NCBI GenBank assembly: GCA_020444165.1
Contig: JAHLLK010000020.1
Span: forward strand, 15,867 to 79,866
Reading direction: 5' to 3'
Length of the DNA stretch: 64,000 nucleotides
Origin: Deltaproteobacteria bacterium
GTDB taxonomy: Bacteria > Desulfobacterota > Desulfarculia > Desulfarculales > Desulfarculaceae
Shown: piece after piece, positions 45,186-52,942 of the stretch
Layout of the letters: each line of letters opens with the position of its first letter
How positions within the stretch are numbered: position 1 is the stretch's first letter
Program-made: the position numbers and the translations under genes
The notes under the pieces: generated by a model
Databases searched by the model: none
What the model saw: only the letters and a program-made list of their open reading frames with translations
What the model was told of the DNA's origin: nothing

Positions 45186-45762
45186 GGGATCGTTCTCCCG
45201 CCTTTTGGTTGCAATCTTCTGCCCGCCGGCCCCCGGCCCGGAAATAGCGGTCCCGCTCGGAAAAAAGGCAGCCGCAATAGGGCTGGCGGTACAGCCCCAG
45301 CTCCTTGGAACGGGCCACGCCTTGCCGCCATAGGGGACGGAAGTCGCGATATAAAAACTTTACGCCGTGAGCCGCGGCGGCCGCTTCGCCGGTTTCCCGG
45401 ATCAGGTCGTGCTTCTGGCGCACCGAGTACAACAGGCTGGAGGTAAAGGCGTCGAAGCCGCCCTTTTGGGCCATGCCGGCCGCGGCCTCGAGCCGGTCCG
45501 CGTAACACAAGCGGCAGCGCTGGGCCTCGCGAAAGGCCACCCGCCGCATCCAGGCCTCGGGATCGTAGGCGTCCTGCACGATGAGCTTGAGCCTTTCCCC
45601 TTGGGCCCAGGTTTCCGCGGTTTCCCGCCGGCGGCGGTTCTCCGTGTAGGGGTGGATGTTGGGGTTGTAGAACAGCCCCATCACCTCCAGTCCCTCTTCC
45701 CGGAGCGCCAGCAGGGGAAGGCAGGCGCACGGCGCGCAGCAAACGTGCAAGAGAACCCGCAT
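45172..45762 (-). CDS. queH: Epoxyqueuosine reductase QueH
   Basis: The 196-residue enzyme carries the QueH (DUF208) signature: HVCCAPCACLPLL near the N-terminus, FYNPNIHPYTENRRR, and RCRLCYADRL with further cysteines. These bind a [4Fe-4S] cluster and an adjacent iron. A fifth region, YRDFRPLWRQGVARSKELGLYRQPYCGC (given in parts by its YRDFRP and YCGC ends), completes the family pattern. It reduces epoxyqueuosine in tRNA to queuosine, the last step of queuosine synthesis, and replaces QueG in many anaerobes. ATG 45762 lies five bases after the DUF3786 stop, and the gene overlaps cheZ by 14 bases. Confidence 0.93.
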   Translation of the reverse strand: MRVLLHVCCAPCACLPLLALREEGLEVMGLFYNPNIHPYTENRRRRETAETWAQGERLKLIVQDAYDPEAWMRRVAFREAQRCRLCYADRLEAAAGMAQKGGFDAFTSSLLYSVRQKHDLIRETGEAAAAAHGVKFLYRDFRPLWRQGVARSKELGLYRQPYCGCLFSERDRYFRAGGRRAEDCNQKAGERSHGRT

Positions 45763-45767
45763 GGCTT

Positions 45768-46394
45768 CTAGCCCTTGGCCCGGGCCGTTTCCTCCAGCTC
45801 CACCACCAGGATCTGCGCCAGCACGGCCAGACACTCCATGTCCAGGAAGTTCGGCGCAGTCAAGTCGTAGAAAACCTTGGCCTCGGCCCCAAAGTCCTCA
45901 TCGGCATCGTAAAAAGTCAGCATGAGCGGAATGTGGGGCAGCACCGGGAATACCTGGGCCAGTTCCGCCCGCACCTCCACCGGAGCGGGTTCGCCGCCCA
46001 GGTCCGCGGCCGCGGCCAGGAGTTCCGGGACCCGGCCGGAAAAAGCGCGGGCCAGGCGGCCTTCCACCACCTCGGACAGGGCCCGGGCGAAATCCGCGCC
46101 GCCGGGCAGCTCGCGGTAGGGGACGTAACGCCCCGCGGTCTCGCCGCCGCCCCGGTGCAACAGGTAGTAGGCCAGCACCAACCGGTGGGTCAGGGGAGCC
46201 TTGTCCCCCTGGGCGTTCCGCACTCCGTGGGCGTCCACGAGATATCCCCGCCCCAACAGCGGCACCCGCACCGCGCCGTCCTGAACCGCCAGCCCCAGCC
46301 GGGCCGCATTGGCGGCCAGGGGCTCGGCGGCCAACCGCCCCACCACCTCGGCATAAACTTTTTCATAGACGTTGGGCCGCTCGGAAAGGAACAT
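45768..46394 (-). CDS. DUF3786 domain protein
   Basis: The 208-residue cytosolic protein matches the DUF3786 family, found mainly in sulfate reducers and acetogens. Typical features are LVLAYYLLHRGGG, GRYVPYRELPGGADFA and PLMLTFYDADEDFGAEAKVFYD. Its biochemical role is not known; some DUF3786 proteins are linked to corrinoid and iron-sulfur proteins. ATG 46394 is four bases after the KdsC-like gene stop and the gene ends five bases before queH, so it sits inside a tight operon. I see no signal peptide or membrane segment. Confidence 0.8.
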   Translation of the reverse strand: MFLSERPNVYEKVYAEVVGRLAAEPLAANAARLGLAVQDGAVRVPLLGRGYLVDAHGVRNAQGDKAPLTHRLVLAYYLLHRGGGETAGRYVPYRELPGGADFARALSEVVEGRLARAFSGRVPELLAAAADLGGEPAPVEVRAELAQVFPVLPHIPLMLTFYDADEDFGAEAKVFYDLTAPNFLDMECLAVLAQILVVELEETARAKG

Positions 46395-46398
46395 TCCC

Positions 46399-46932
46399 TC
46401 AGGCCCCTTCCGGCAGGTGCCCCGCCAACATCATATCCACCGCCTCCCGCACCATGCCCCGCCCGGCCGCGGCCTGGGTGACCACGTGGACCATCTCCCT
46501 GAGCCACACCGGCGCCTGGGGCGGGCAGATGGCCACCCCGCACAGGACCATGGGAGCCATGTCGTCCAGGTCCGCCCCCAGGTACGCCGTCTCCCGGGGG
46601 CCCAAGCCCCGCTCGGTGAGGATCATCCGGAACATGCGTTCCTTGTCGCCCTGGTGCACCGCCAGCGGCAGGCCCAAGCGCCGGCACCAGGTCTGGGCCG
46701 CGGGCAAGTCGCCCCGGGCCAGCACCACGGCTTGCCGCCCGGCGGCCAGCCAGGCGGTCAGGGCGGCCTCGTCGGCCCGGTAGGTGGCAAACTGTTGCCC
46801 CCCCTGGGCGTCGTGGTACACCCGGCCGTCGGTCACCACCCCCTCCAGCTCCAACAGCAATAGTTTCACCTCGGAGATGAGGGTGGCGAAGTCCTTGGCC
46901 TCCTGGGGAATCTTGGGCTCCAACTCGCTCAT
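46399..46932 (-). CDS. KdsC-like HAD protein with altered active site (probable pseudoenzyme)
   Basis: The 177-residue product aligns by pattern with the KdsC (3-deoxy-manno-octulosonate 8-phosphate phosphatase) HAD family: LLLELEGVVTDGRVYHDAQG, then QGDKERMFRMIL, then TAYLGADLDDMAPM and the conserved tail. Functional KdsC has LDVDGVLTDG with the nucleophilic Asp; here both aspartates of the DXD are glutamates (LELEG). In the fourth motif the first Asp of GDDXXD is alanine (GADLDD). The protein is unlikely to be a normal phosphatase and may be regulatory. ATG 46932 is chosen by family length; a GTG at 46950 is an alternative. It leads the operon with DUF3786, queH and cheZ. Confidence 0.75.
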   Translation of the reverse strand: MSELEPKIPQEAKDFATLISEVKLLLLELEGVVTDGRVYHDAQGGQQFATYRADEAALTAWLAAGRQAVVLARGDLPAAQTWCRRLGLPLAVHQGDKERMFRMILTERGLGPRETAYLGADLDDMAPMVLCGVAICPPQAPVWLREMVHVVTQAAAGRGMVREAVDMMLAGHLPEGA

Positions 46933-46982
46933 GGCTTTGTCGCTTTCCACCGGGCTGATTTTCCCCGAAGGGACCGGAAATC

Positions 46983-47011
46983 GGTATACTTTAAACTCAC
47001 AGGCAATTCAA
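46983..47011 (-). promoter_or_regulatory. Predicted sigma-70 promoter for the kdsC-like/queH/cheZ operon
   Basis: On the minus strand TTGAAT (47011-47006) and TATACC (46988-46983) are separated by exactly 17 bases, about 50 bases before the KdsC-like start. Each box matches four of six consensus positions. Confidence 0.5.
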
Positions 47012-47091
47012 GTGCAAGTATTAGTCACGGCGGCGGTTTTCGGCCACGGCCCCTTGGGGCTCACCCGGGGGGCGGCCGGGGGGCGGCTGGG

Positions 47092-47103
47092 GCCTCCGGA
47101 GGC
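47092..47103 (-). terminator. Weak hairpin after glutamate dehydrogenase
   Basis: Perfect 12-base palindrome GCCTCCGGAGGC directly overlaps the region after the stop at 47105 on the minus strand. There is no U run, so this is a weak call. Confidence 0.25.
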
Positions 47104-47104
47104 A

Positions 47105-48370
47105 TCAGGGGTATATTCCGCGCAATTTCAGAGCCTTGGCCACCCGGTTCACCCCGAGGACCAGGGCGGCGGTGCGCAGGCCCACCTGCTTGTCCTGGGC
47201 GATGGCCGCCACCTCGGCATAGCTCTCGGTCAGCCGTTTGTTGAGCCGGGAATCGATTTCTTCCTCGTCCCACAACATGTTTTGCAGGTTTTGCACCCAC
47301 TCGAAATAGGACACGGTGACCCCACCGGCGTTGGCCAGGATGTCCGGCACCACCACCACTCCCCGATCTTCCAGGATGCGGTCCGCCTCGGGGGTGGTGG
47401 GGCCGTTGGCCCCCTCGGTGATGATGCGGGCCTTGATCCGGGGGGCGTTCACCTGGGTGATGACGCCGCCCAGGGCGGCCGGCACCAGAATGTCGCAATC
47501 CAATTCCAGCAGCTCGGCGTTGGTGATCTGCTCGGCCGGCAGTTCAGCCTCCCGGAAGCTGCCGGCCCGGGCCTTGGCGGCCAACACGCCCCCGCAATCC
47601 AGGCCCTCGGAGCAGTACAACCCACCCTGGGAGTCGGAGATGCCCACCACCTTGCAGCCGGCCTTGGTGAAGTACTGGGCCGCCACCCCCCCCACGTTGC
47701 CGGCCCCCTGGATCACCACCCGGAGCCCCTCAGGGCTCCGGCCTTGCTCCCGCACGGCCTCCAAGGTGGTGATCACCACCCCCTTGCCCGTGGCCTCGAA
47801 GCGGCCCAGGGAGCCGCCCAGCTCCAGGGGCTTGCCGGTGACCACCCCGGGCACCACGTGGCCCTTCAGGATGCTGTAGGTGTCCATGATCCAGGCCATG
47901 ACCTGGGGGTCGGTGTACACGTCCGGGGCCAGGATGTCCCGCTCCGGGCCGATCACCGGCGAAATCTCCCAGGTGAAGCGCCGGGTGAGCCGCTCGATCT
48001 CCCCCGGGCTCATGGTCTTGGGGTTGCACTGCACCCCGCCCTTGGCCCCGCCGAAGGGCACGTTCACCACCGCCGTCTTCCAGGTCATCCACATGGCCAA
48101 GGCGCGCACCTCGTCCACGTCCACCTGGGGGTGGTAGCGCAGGCCGCCCTTGAAGGGGCCCCGGTTGTCGTTGTGCTGCACCCGGTAGCCGGTGAAGATC
48201 TGCACGCTGCCGTCGTCCAGTTTCACCGGGAAATTGACCGTGATCTCCTTCTGGGTGCTTTTCAGCTTTTCCAGAATGCCTTGGCTCGCATCGATAAAGC
48301 AGGCGGCGCGGTCCACTTGGGCCAGGGCCATGGGGTAGGACGCCACCGGGGCGGGGGTGTTTGCAACCAT
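47105..48370 (-). CDS. Glutamate dehydrogenase (Glu/Leu/Phe/Val family)
   Basis: The 421-residue cytosolic enzyme reversibly converts glutamate to 2-oxoglutarate and ammonium. YRVQHNDNRGPFKGGLRYHP binds the substrate and VPFGGAKGGVQ contains the catalytic lysine. VVIQGAGNVGGVAAQY is the nucleotide-binding fold and ILANAGGVTVSYFEWVQN is a conserved C-terminal block. The length fits the hexameric RocG/GudB-like class, which usually prefers NAD, rather than E. coli GdhA; the coenzyme cannot be proved here. ATG 48370 follows AGGAGG at ideal distance. It is monocistronic, divergent from the lipid cluster across 415 bases that contain a family D repeat. Confidence 0.95.
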   Translation of the reverse strand: MVANTPAPVASYPMALAQVDRAACFIDASQGILEKLKSTQKEITVNFPVKLDDGSVQIFTGYRVQHNDNRGPFKGGLRYHPQVDVDEVRALAMWMTWKTAVVNVPFGGAKGGVQCNPKTMSPGEIERLTRRFTWEISPVIGPERDILAPDVYTDPQVMAWIMDTYSILKGHVVPGVVTGKPLELGGSLGRFEATGKGVVITTLEAVREQGRSPEGLRVVIQGAGNVGGVAAQYFTKAGCKVVGISDSQGGLYCSEGLDCGGVLAAKARAGSFREAELPAEQITNAELLELDCDILVPAALGGVITQVNAPRIKARIITEGANGPTTPEADRILEDRGVVVVPDILANAGGVTVSYFEWVQNLQNMLWDEEEIDSRLNKRLTESYAEVAAIAQDKQVGLRTAALVLGVNRVAKALKLRGIYP

Positions 48371-48785
48371 GCTGCCTCCTCTCGTCCCCGCCATAATGCC
48401 CGGCCCGGGCCCGCCAGGCAAGGGCCGAAACGCTGGAGCGGGCCGTTGACAGCCTGGTGCGGGCCGGGGTTGGCCCGGCGCTTGGCGGCGATTGGTAGAA
48501 ATAGCCGCAAATCGTGCCCCTTGGCAAAACCAAGGGCCCCCCAGCAAGCTTTGCTTGCGGCGGTGTGGTCACGCTTTTGCCAAGGGGCCGCTGGCCAAGG
48601 CCGGGACGGCCTTGGTCGGCAATCTGGCAGGGGAGGCGAGAACCACAAATAATCGGTGGGTTGGGCATAGGAGCCCGGCGGGGGGATATGTTATCTTCCT
48701 CCTTGAGGGGCCGGGGTTCCGGAGTCCCCACCGCTTGGGTGCGGGGCTGGGCCGGCCGGCAAGAGCTAAAGGAGGTAAGGGCGGC
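48371..48785. other. Divergent intergenic region with a family D copy
   Basis: About 415 bases separate glutamate dehydrogenase from the lipid cluster. The centre is family D copy 2; the right part holds a pocket GGATATGTTATCTTCC (about 48684), which may include a -10 box for the cluster. No gene is visible. Confidence 0.55.
48486..48625 (+). repeat. Repeat family D, copy 2
   Basis: Contains GGCGGCGATTGGTAG, AGCCGCAAATCGTGCCCC, the arms CCCCTTGGCAAAA and TTTTGCCAAGGGG, an internal CAAGCTTTGCTTGCGGCGG, and GCTGGCCAAGGCC/GGCCTTGGTCGGC. It matches copy 1 at 12980 along its length and could fold into a cloverleaf of hairpins. Confidence 0.7.
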
Positions 48786-49142
48786 ATGGATTGGTGGCCC
48801 CTGACGGAGGTGACCCTGGATGGCGAGGGCGGGGTGCGGGCCCGGGCCTGGGCCACGGCCGATTCCCCCTGGTTCGACGGACACTTTCCCAACCAGGCCG
48901 TGCTGCCCGGCGTGGCGCTGTTGGCCTGGGGCCGGGAGCTCTTGGCTTTCCTCACCCGGGAAGCGGGGCAAACGGCGGCCCTCAGCGGGCTGCACCGCGT
49001 CAAGTTCAAGAAAATGATCGAACCAGATCAGGAATTGGAGCTTACGCTCAAACCAGGCAACAAGCCCGGCTGGTTCCTCCTGGAAATCACGCGGGAAGGC
49101 GAGGCGGTGGCCAGCGGCCACCTCCTGACCAACCTGGCATGA
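48786..49142 (+). CDS. FabA/FabZ-like hotdog dehydratase
   Basis: The 118-residue hotdog-fold protein has SPWFDGHFPNQAVLPGVALL, which matches the catalytic-histidine block of 3-hydroxyacyl-ACP dehydratases (His 33 in GHFP). LHRVKFKKMIEPDQELELTL matches the family's second strand block. The acidic residue expected ten positions after GHFP (Glu in FabZ, Asp in FabA) appears to be alanine, so activity may be altered. It probably dehydrates, or binds, acyl groups on the carrier protein encoded downstream. GGAGGT lies about ten bases before ATG 48786. It is the first gene of a five-gene lipid cluster and overlaps the oxidoreductase start by four bases. Confidence 0.85.
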   Translation: MDWWPLTEVTLDGEGGVRARAWATADSPWFDGHFPNQAVLPGVALLAWGRELLAFLTREAGQTAALSGLHRVKFKKMIEPDQELELTLKPGNKPGWFLLEITREGEAVASGHLLTNLA

Positions 49143-50617
49143 GGGATCCCCGCACGGTCATCATCGGCGGGGGGCTGGGCGGCCTCACCACCGCGGTCAT
49201 CCTGGCCCGGCTGGGCCGGCCGGTCACCGTGGTGGAACAGCAGCGCCACCTGGGCGGCCTGGTGCGGGGTTACCGCCGGGCGGGGCGGCATTGCCCGGTG
49301 GGCGTGCATTACCTGGCCTGCCTGGGCCCGGCCGAGCCCTTGGGCCGCCTCTGGGACTGGCTGGGGGTGCGGAGCCTGGTGCAGGCCGTGCCCCTGGGCC
49401 AGGACGGGGTGGTGGACCGCTACCTTTTGGCCGAGCGGGACTTCACCCTGCCCCGGGGCCTGGCCGCCCTGGAGGACGCGCTCATGGCGGCCTTTCCCGG
49501 CGAGGCCCCGGCGGTGCGGGGCTTTTTGGCCGGCGTGGGCTCGGCGGCCCGGGCCATGTCTAGCCTGGAGGGGGCCTGGCCGCCGCCGCCCCCGCCGGCC
49601 GGGGCCGATCCCCTGGAGACCAGCGGCGAGCTTTGGGAGCGGCTGGGGGCCTCGGCCGGGCTCCGGGAGGTGCTCAACGTGACCACCTCGCTGTTGGGAG
49701 CCCCGCCGGAGGAGTGCCCGGCCTGGCTGCATCAGCTCACCCTGGCCGGGCTGGTGATCTCGCCGTGGCGGCTGGCTGGGGGCGGCGGCGAGGACCTGGC
49801 CCAGGCCCTGGCCGCGCGGCTGGCCGCCCTGGGCGGCCGGGCCCTTACCGGGGTGGCGGCCGCCCGGGTGGAGCTTGCCGGCGGCCGGGTTTCCGGGGTG
49901 CACCTGGCCGATGGGAGACGTCTGGAGGCCGAGCGGGTGGTCTTGGCCACCCACCCCAAGCTGTTGCCGCGGCTCCTGGCCCCGGGCTCCCTGAAACCCC
50001 GGCAGGAGAAACGCCTGGCCGCCCTGGTGGAGAGCGAGAGCATGTTGGGCGTGCAGGCAATGCTGCCGGCCGCGGATGAACTGCCCCCGGGGGGGCGCAA
50101 CTATTTCCTGGGCCCCCGGGAGGGGGAGCCGGGGGCGTTTTTCCAGCTTTCCCCCGGCGCCGATCCCGGCGAGTGGTTCCTCACCGCCCTCTGCCCCAGC
50201 CCCTGGGCCGGGTGGCAGCCCTGGGAGGCCACCTCCAGCGGGCAGCGCGGGGCGGATTATAACGAGCGGAAACACAGCCTTGCCGATAAACTACTCCGGC
50301 AGGGCCAGAGCCGCCTGGGCCCTTGGCCGGGGCTCCGGGTCTTGGATGTGTACACTCCCCTCACTTTGCGGGACTGGGTGGGAACCCACCAGGGAGCGGC
50401 CTACGGGATCATGCGTTCCTGCCGCCAAACCCTGGACGCGGCGTTTCTCCTGCGCAACTTGTTGGGGGGGCTCTATCTCACGGGGCAAAGCATCCTGGCG
50501 CCCGGGGTTTTGGGCACCACTTTCGGCGCGATGTTCACGGTGAGCCGCATGGAGGGCCAAGCTTGGCTGACGAAGGAACTGGGTCTGGCGGAGGGGGCGG
50601 CAAAAACCCCGTCGTGA
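49139..50617 (+). CDS. FAD-dependent oxidoreductase, CrtISO/retinol-saturase-like
   Basis: The 492-residue flavoprotein begins TVIIGGGLGGLTTAVILARL, an FAD-binding fold, followed by VVEQQRHLGGLVRGYRRAGR and VGVHYL. This block is typical of carotenoid isomerase, retinol saturase and phytoene-desaturase-like enzymes. The C-terminus GGLYLTGQSILAPGVLGTTF is the second FAD motif of the same group. Such enzymes isomerise, saturate or desaturate polyene or isoprenoid chains. Placed between a dehydratase and an acyl carrier protein, its likely substrate is an acyl-ACP or the finished polyene lipid. It overlaps both neighbours by four bases (ATGA, GTGA). Confidence 0.88.
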   Translation: MRDPRTVIIGGGLGGLTTAVILARLGRPVTVVEQQRHLGGLVRGYRRAGRHCPVGVHYLACLGPAEPLGRLWDWLGVRSLVQAVPLGQDGVVDRYLLAERDFTLPRGLAALEDALMAAFPGEAPAVRGFLAGVGSAARAMSSLEGAWPPPPPPAGADPLETSGELWERLGASAGLREVLNVTTSLLGAPPEECPAWLHQLTLAGLVISPWRLAGGGGEDLAQALAARLAALGGRALTGVAAARVELAGGRVSGVHLADGRRLEAERVVLATHPKLLPRLLAPGSLKPRQEKRLAALVESESMLGVQAMLPAADELPPGGRNYFLGPREGEPGAFFQLSPGADPGEWFLTALCPSPWAGWQPWEATSSGQRGADYNERKHSLADKLLRQGQSRLGPWPGLRVLDVYTPLTLRDWVGTHQGAAYGIMRSCRQTLDAAFLLRNLLGGLYLTGQSILAPGVLGTTFGAMFTVSRMEGQAWLTKELGLAEGAAKTPS

Positions 50618-50868
50618 CGCCGGAGGTTTTGGAGGCCTACATCCGCGAGTTCCTGGCCCGGGAGTTCGAGATCATCGACCCCGGCCGCGACGAGAACCTG
50701 CCGGAGAGATACGACTTCGACAGCATCGACGCCTTGGAGTTGATCACCGCCCTGGAAGACCATTTCCGGGTCACCCTGACCGTGGCCCAAAAGAAACAAC
50801 TTTTCCAATACCGCAGCATCGCGGGCATCTGCGGTCAGTTGGCCGAGATTCTGAACCGCGGCGTCTGA
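50614..50868 (+). CDS. Acyl carrier protein
   Basis: The 84-residue acidic protein has the carrier-protein helix pattern, with the phosphopantetheine serine in YDFDSIDALELITAL (DSI replaces the common DSL). The following EDHFRVTLT and the helix IAGICGQLAEIL complete the four-helix bundle. It carries the growing acyl chain as a thioester. It is a divergent, cluster-specific ACP and not the housekeeping AcpP. GTG 50614 overlaps the oxidoreductase stop. It lies 50 bases before the ketosynthase gene. Confidence 0.88.
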   Translation: MTPEVLEAYIREFLAREFEIIDPGRDENLPERYDFDSIDALELITALEDHFRVTLTVAQKKQLFQYRSIAGICGQLAEILNRGV

Positions 50869-50918
50869 GGGCCGGGACGCATTCCGGTTCCCCGGCCCGC
50901 CGGCCAGCCAAGGGTGAT

Positions 50919-52160
50919 ATGTCACAGCGTAGGGTGGTCATAACCGGCTTCAGCGCCATCACCCCCATCGGCAGCGCTCCGGGGGACATCCTGGACAATC
51001 TCCTGGGCGGGGTCAGCGGGGTGGCGCCGCTGCGGCCGGACACCATTTTGAGCGATTACTTGAATTGTCAGGTGTTCGCCGGGGTGGACTACCCCCTGGA
51101 CCTGGATTTCCCCCGCAAATACGCCAAGACCATGGGCCCGGCGGCCCGCTACGCCTGCTACACCGCCCGGGAGGCCATCGCCCGGGCCGGGCTCACCCCG
51201 GAGTACCTGGCCTCGGGCCGGGTGGGGGTGGCTTTCGGCTCCACCCAGGGCAGCCCCACCGTGCAGCGGGAAATCTACCAGGTCTTTTTCAGCGGCCGGG
51301 AGGAGGACTTCCGCCGCCTGAACGGGGCTGACTACCTCCGCTCCATGAGCCACACCACCGCGGCCAACATCAGCCGCATGTTCGGCATCACCGGCCGGGT
51401 CATCTCCTCCTGCACCGCCTGCACCACCTCCAGCCAATCCATCGGCTTTGGCTACGAGGCGGTGAAGTTCGGCCTGGCCGACGCCATGCTCTGCGGCGGG
51501 GCCGACGAGTACGACACCACCACCGTGGCCGTGTTCGACAAGATCTTGGCCGCCAGCCACTCCTTCAACGACCGGCCCACGGCCACGCCCCGGCCTTTTG
51601 ACCAGGACCGCGACGGCCTGGTGATCGGCGAGGGGGCCGGCTGCCTGGTGCTGGAGGAGCTGGAGTCCGCCCGTCGGCGGGGCGCGCCGATCCTGGGCGA
51701 GGTGTTGGGCTTTGCCTGCACGGCCAACGGCGGCGACATGATCATGCCCCAGGAGAGCGGCATCGAGAACTGCCTGCGCCTGGGGCTGGCTGACGCCGGC
51801 CTGAACCCCACCGAGGTGGATTTCGTCTCCGCCCACGCCACGGCCACCCGGGCGGGGGACCAGGTGGAGGCCCAGGCCCTGGCCCGGGTCTACGGCCCGG
51901 ACGGCCCCCTGGTCACCGGGTTCAAGGGCCACGTGGGCCACACCATGGGCTCCTGCGGGGTCATCGAGAGCGTCTTCACCTTGCTCCTCATGGCCCGGGG
52001 GGCGGCCGCGCCCACCCTGAACCTGGAGACGGTGGACCCGGCCTGCGCCGGCATCAACCACACCTTGACCGTGCGGGAGGCCGCCCTGGAGGTGGCCAGT
52101 GTGCAGAACTTCGCCTTCGGCGGGGTGAATACGGTCCTTTTCTATAAAAAAACCGTATGA
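50919..52160 (+). CDS. Beta-ketoacyl-ACP synthase (FabF-like)
   Basis: The 413-residue condensing enzyme has the thiolase fold. The active cysteine is in ISSCTACTTSSQSIG. The two histidines are in VSAHATATRAGD and GFKGHVGHTMGSCG, the latter with the conserved lysine, so the Cys-His-His triad is intact. ENFAFGG-like VQNFAFGGVNTVLF closes the protein. It extends the acyl chain on the cluster ACP with malonyl units. It differs from housekeeping FabF in the loop around the cysteine and in DYLNCQVFAGVDY, as expected for a specialised lipid pathway. Its stop overlaps the acyltransferase start by four bases. No malonyl transferase or ketoreductase is encoded nearby; those are presumably shared. Confidence 0.92.
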   Translation: MSQRRVVITGFSAITPIGSAPGDILDNLLGGVSGVAPLRPDTILSDYLNCQVFAGVDYPLDLDFPRKYAKTMGPAARYACYTAREAIARAGLTPEYLASGRVGVAFGSTQGSPTVQREIYQVFFSGREEDFRRLNGADYLRSMSHTTAANISRMFGITGRVISSCTACTTSSQSIGFGYEAVKFGLADAMLCGGADEYDTTTVAVFDKILAASHSFNDRPTATPRPFDQDRDGLVIGEGAGCLVLEELESARRRGAPILGEVLGFACTANGGDMIMPQESGIENCLRLGLADAGLNPTEVDFVSAHATATRAGDQVEAQALARVYGPDGPLVTGFKGHVGHTMGSCGVIESVFTLLLMARGAAAPTLNLETVDPACAGINHTLTVREAALEVASVQNFAFGGVNTVLFYKKTV

Positions 52161-52942
52161 GCGGCGGCAACGGCGGCCCCGGCCGGCTGGCTTACGACAG
52201 CCTGGTCACCCTGCTCCTGTGGCTGCACTTCATCTTCTTTTTCCTGCTGTTCTACTGGCCGGTCTACGCCCTGGCCCTGTGGCCCCGGGCCTCCCGGGCC
52301 CGGCGCTTCCAGCGGGCGAATCATTATTACTTCCGCATCTTCTTCCGCCTGTGCCGCCTGTTGATGCCCCGCTTCCGCCTGGTGCACCCGCCCCGGGAGG
52401 CGCTGGCCCAGGGCGGCCCGGCGGTGATCGTCAGCAACCACCTCTCGCTGTTGGACCCCCTGGTGTTGCTGGCCCTGTTCCCCCGGGTGGCCACCATCGT
52501 CAAGCCGGCTTATTTTCACTATCCCGTGTTTGGCTTCCTCCTCCGGGCCTCGGGCTATTTGGCCGCGGACCTGCACTCGCCCCAGAGCCTTTGGGCCGAG
52601 GGCCGGCTGACGGCCCTGGAGGAATATCTGGCCGCCGGCGGGGGGGTGTTCATCTTTCCGGAGGGCACCCGGGCCCGGGACGGCCAGCTGAAGCCCTTTG
52701 CCAAGGGGGCCTTCTACTTCGCCCGGGCCTACGGCCTGCCGCTCAGGCTCTTGCACCTCTCGGGCGCGGGGGAGATTTTCCGTCCGGGGCATTTCCTGTT
52801 CAACGCCTGGGGGGCCGGGCCGGTGGTGGTGCGCGATCTGGGGCTGGTGACCGTTGAGGAGGCGGCCCGGGCCGGCAGCGCCCGGGCGCTTAGGGACCTG
52901 GTGGAGGCCCGATATAGGGACCGGCTGCGCCAGATGCCTTAG
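52157..52942 (+). CDS. 1-acyl-glycerol-3-phosphate acyltransferase-like (PlsC family)
   Basis: The 261-residue membrane-associated enzyme has a hydrophobic N-terminal anchor (LLLWLHFIFFFLLFYWPVYALAL). Both PlsC motifs are complete: VSNHLSLLDPL (HX4D catalytic pair) and FIFPEGTRARDGQLKPFAKG. It transfers an acyl group from ACP or CoA to a glycerol phosphate or another hydroxyl, and so probably loads the cluster's product onto a lipid. It is the last gene of the cluster. The final residues RLRQMP are encoded by bases identical to the inside of repeat B, which starts here, so the natural C-terminus may have been replaced by repeat sequence. Confidence 0.9.
   Translation: MSGGNGGPGRLAYDSLVTLLLWLHFIFFFLLFYWPVYALALWPRASRARRFQRANHYYFRIFFRLCRLLMPRFRLVHPPREALAQGGPAVIVSNHLSLLDPLVLLALFPRVATIVKPAYFHYPVFGFLLRASGYLAADLHSPQSLWAEGRLTALEEYLAAGGGVFIFPEGTRARDGQLKPFAKGAFYFARAYGLPLRLLHLSGAGEIFRPGHFLFNAWGAGPVVVRDLGLVTVEEAARAGSARALRDLVEARYRDRLRQMP

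Noticed and set aside
48786..52942. Plain housekeeping fatty-acid synthesis operon
   Set aside because: It lacks fabD, fabG and fabH, includes a retinol-saturase-like enzyme and an unusual ACP (DSI) and dehydratase, so a specialised pathway fits better.
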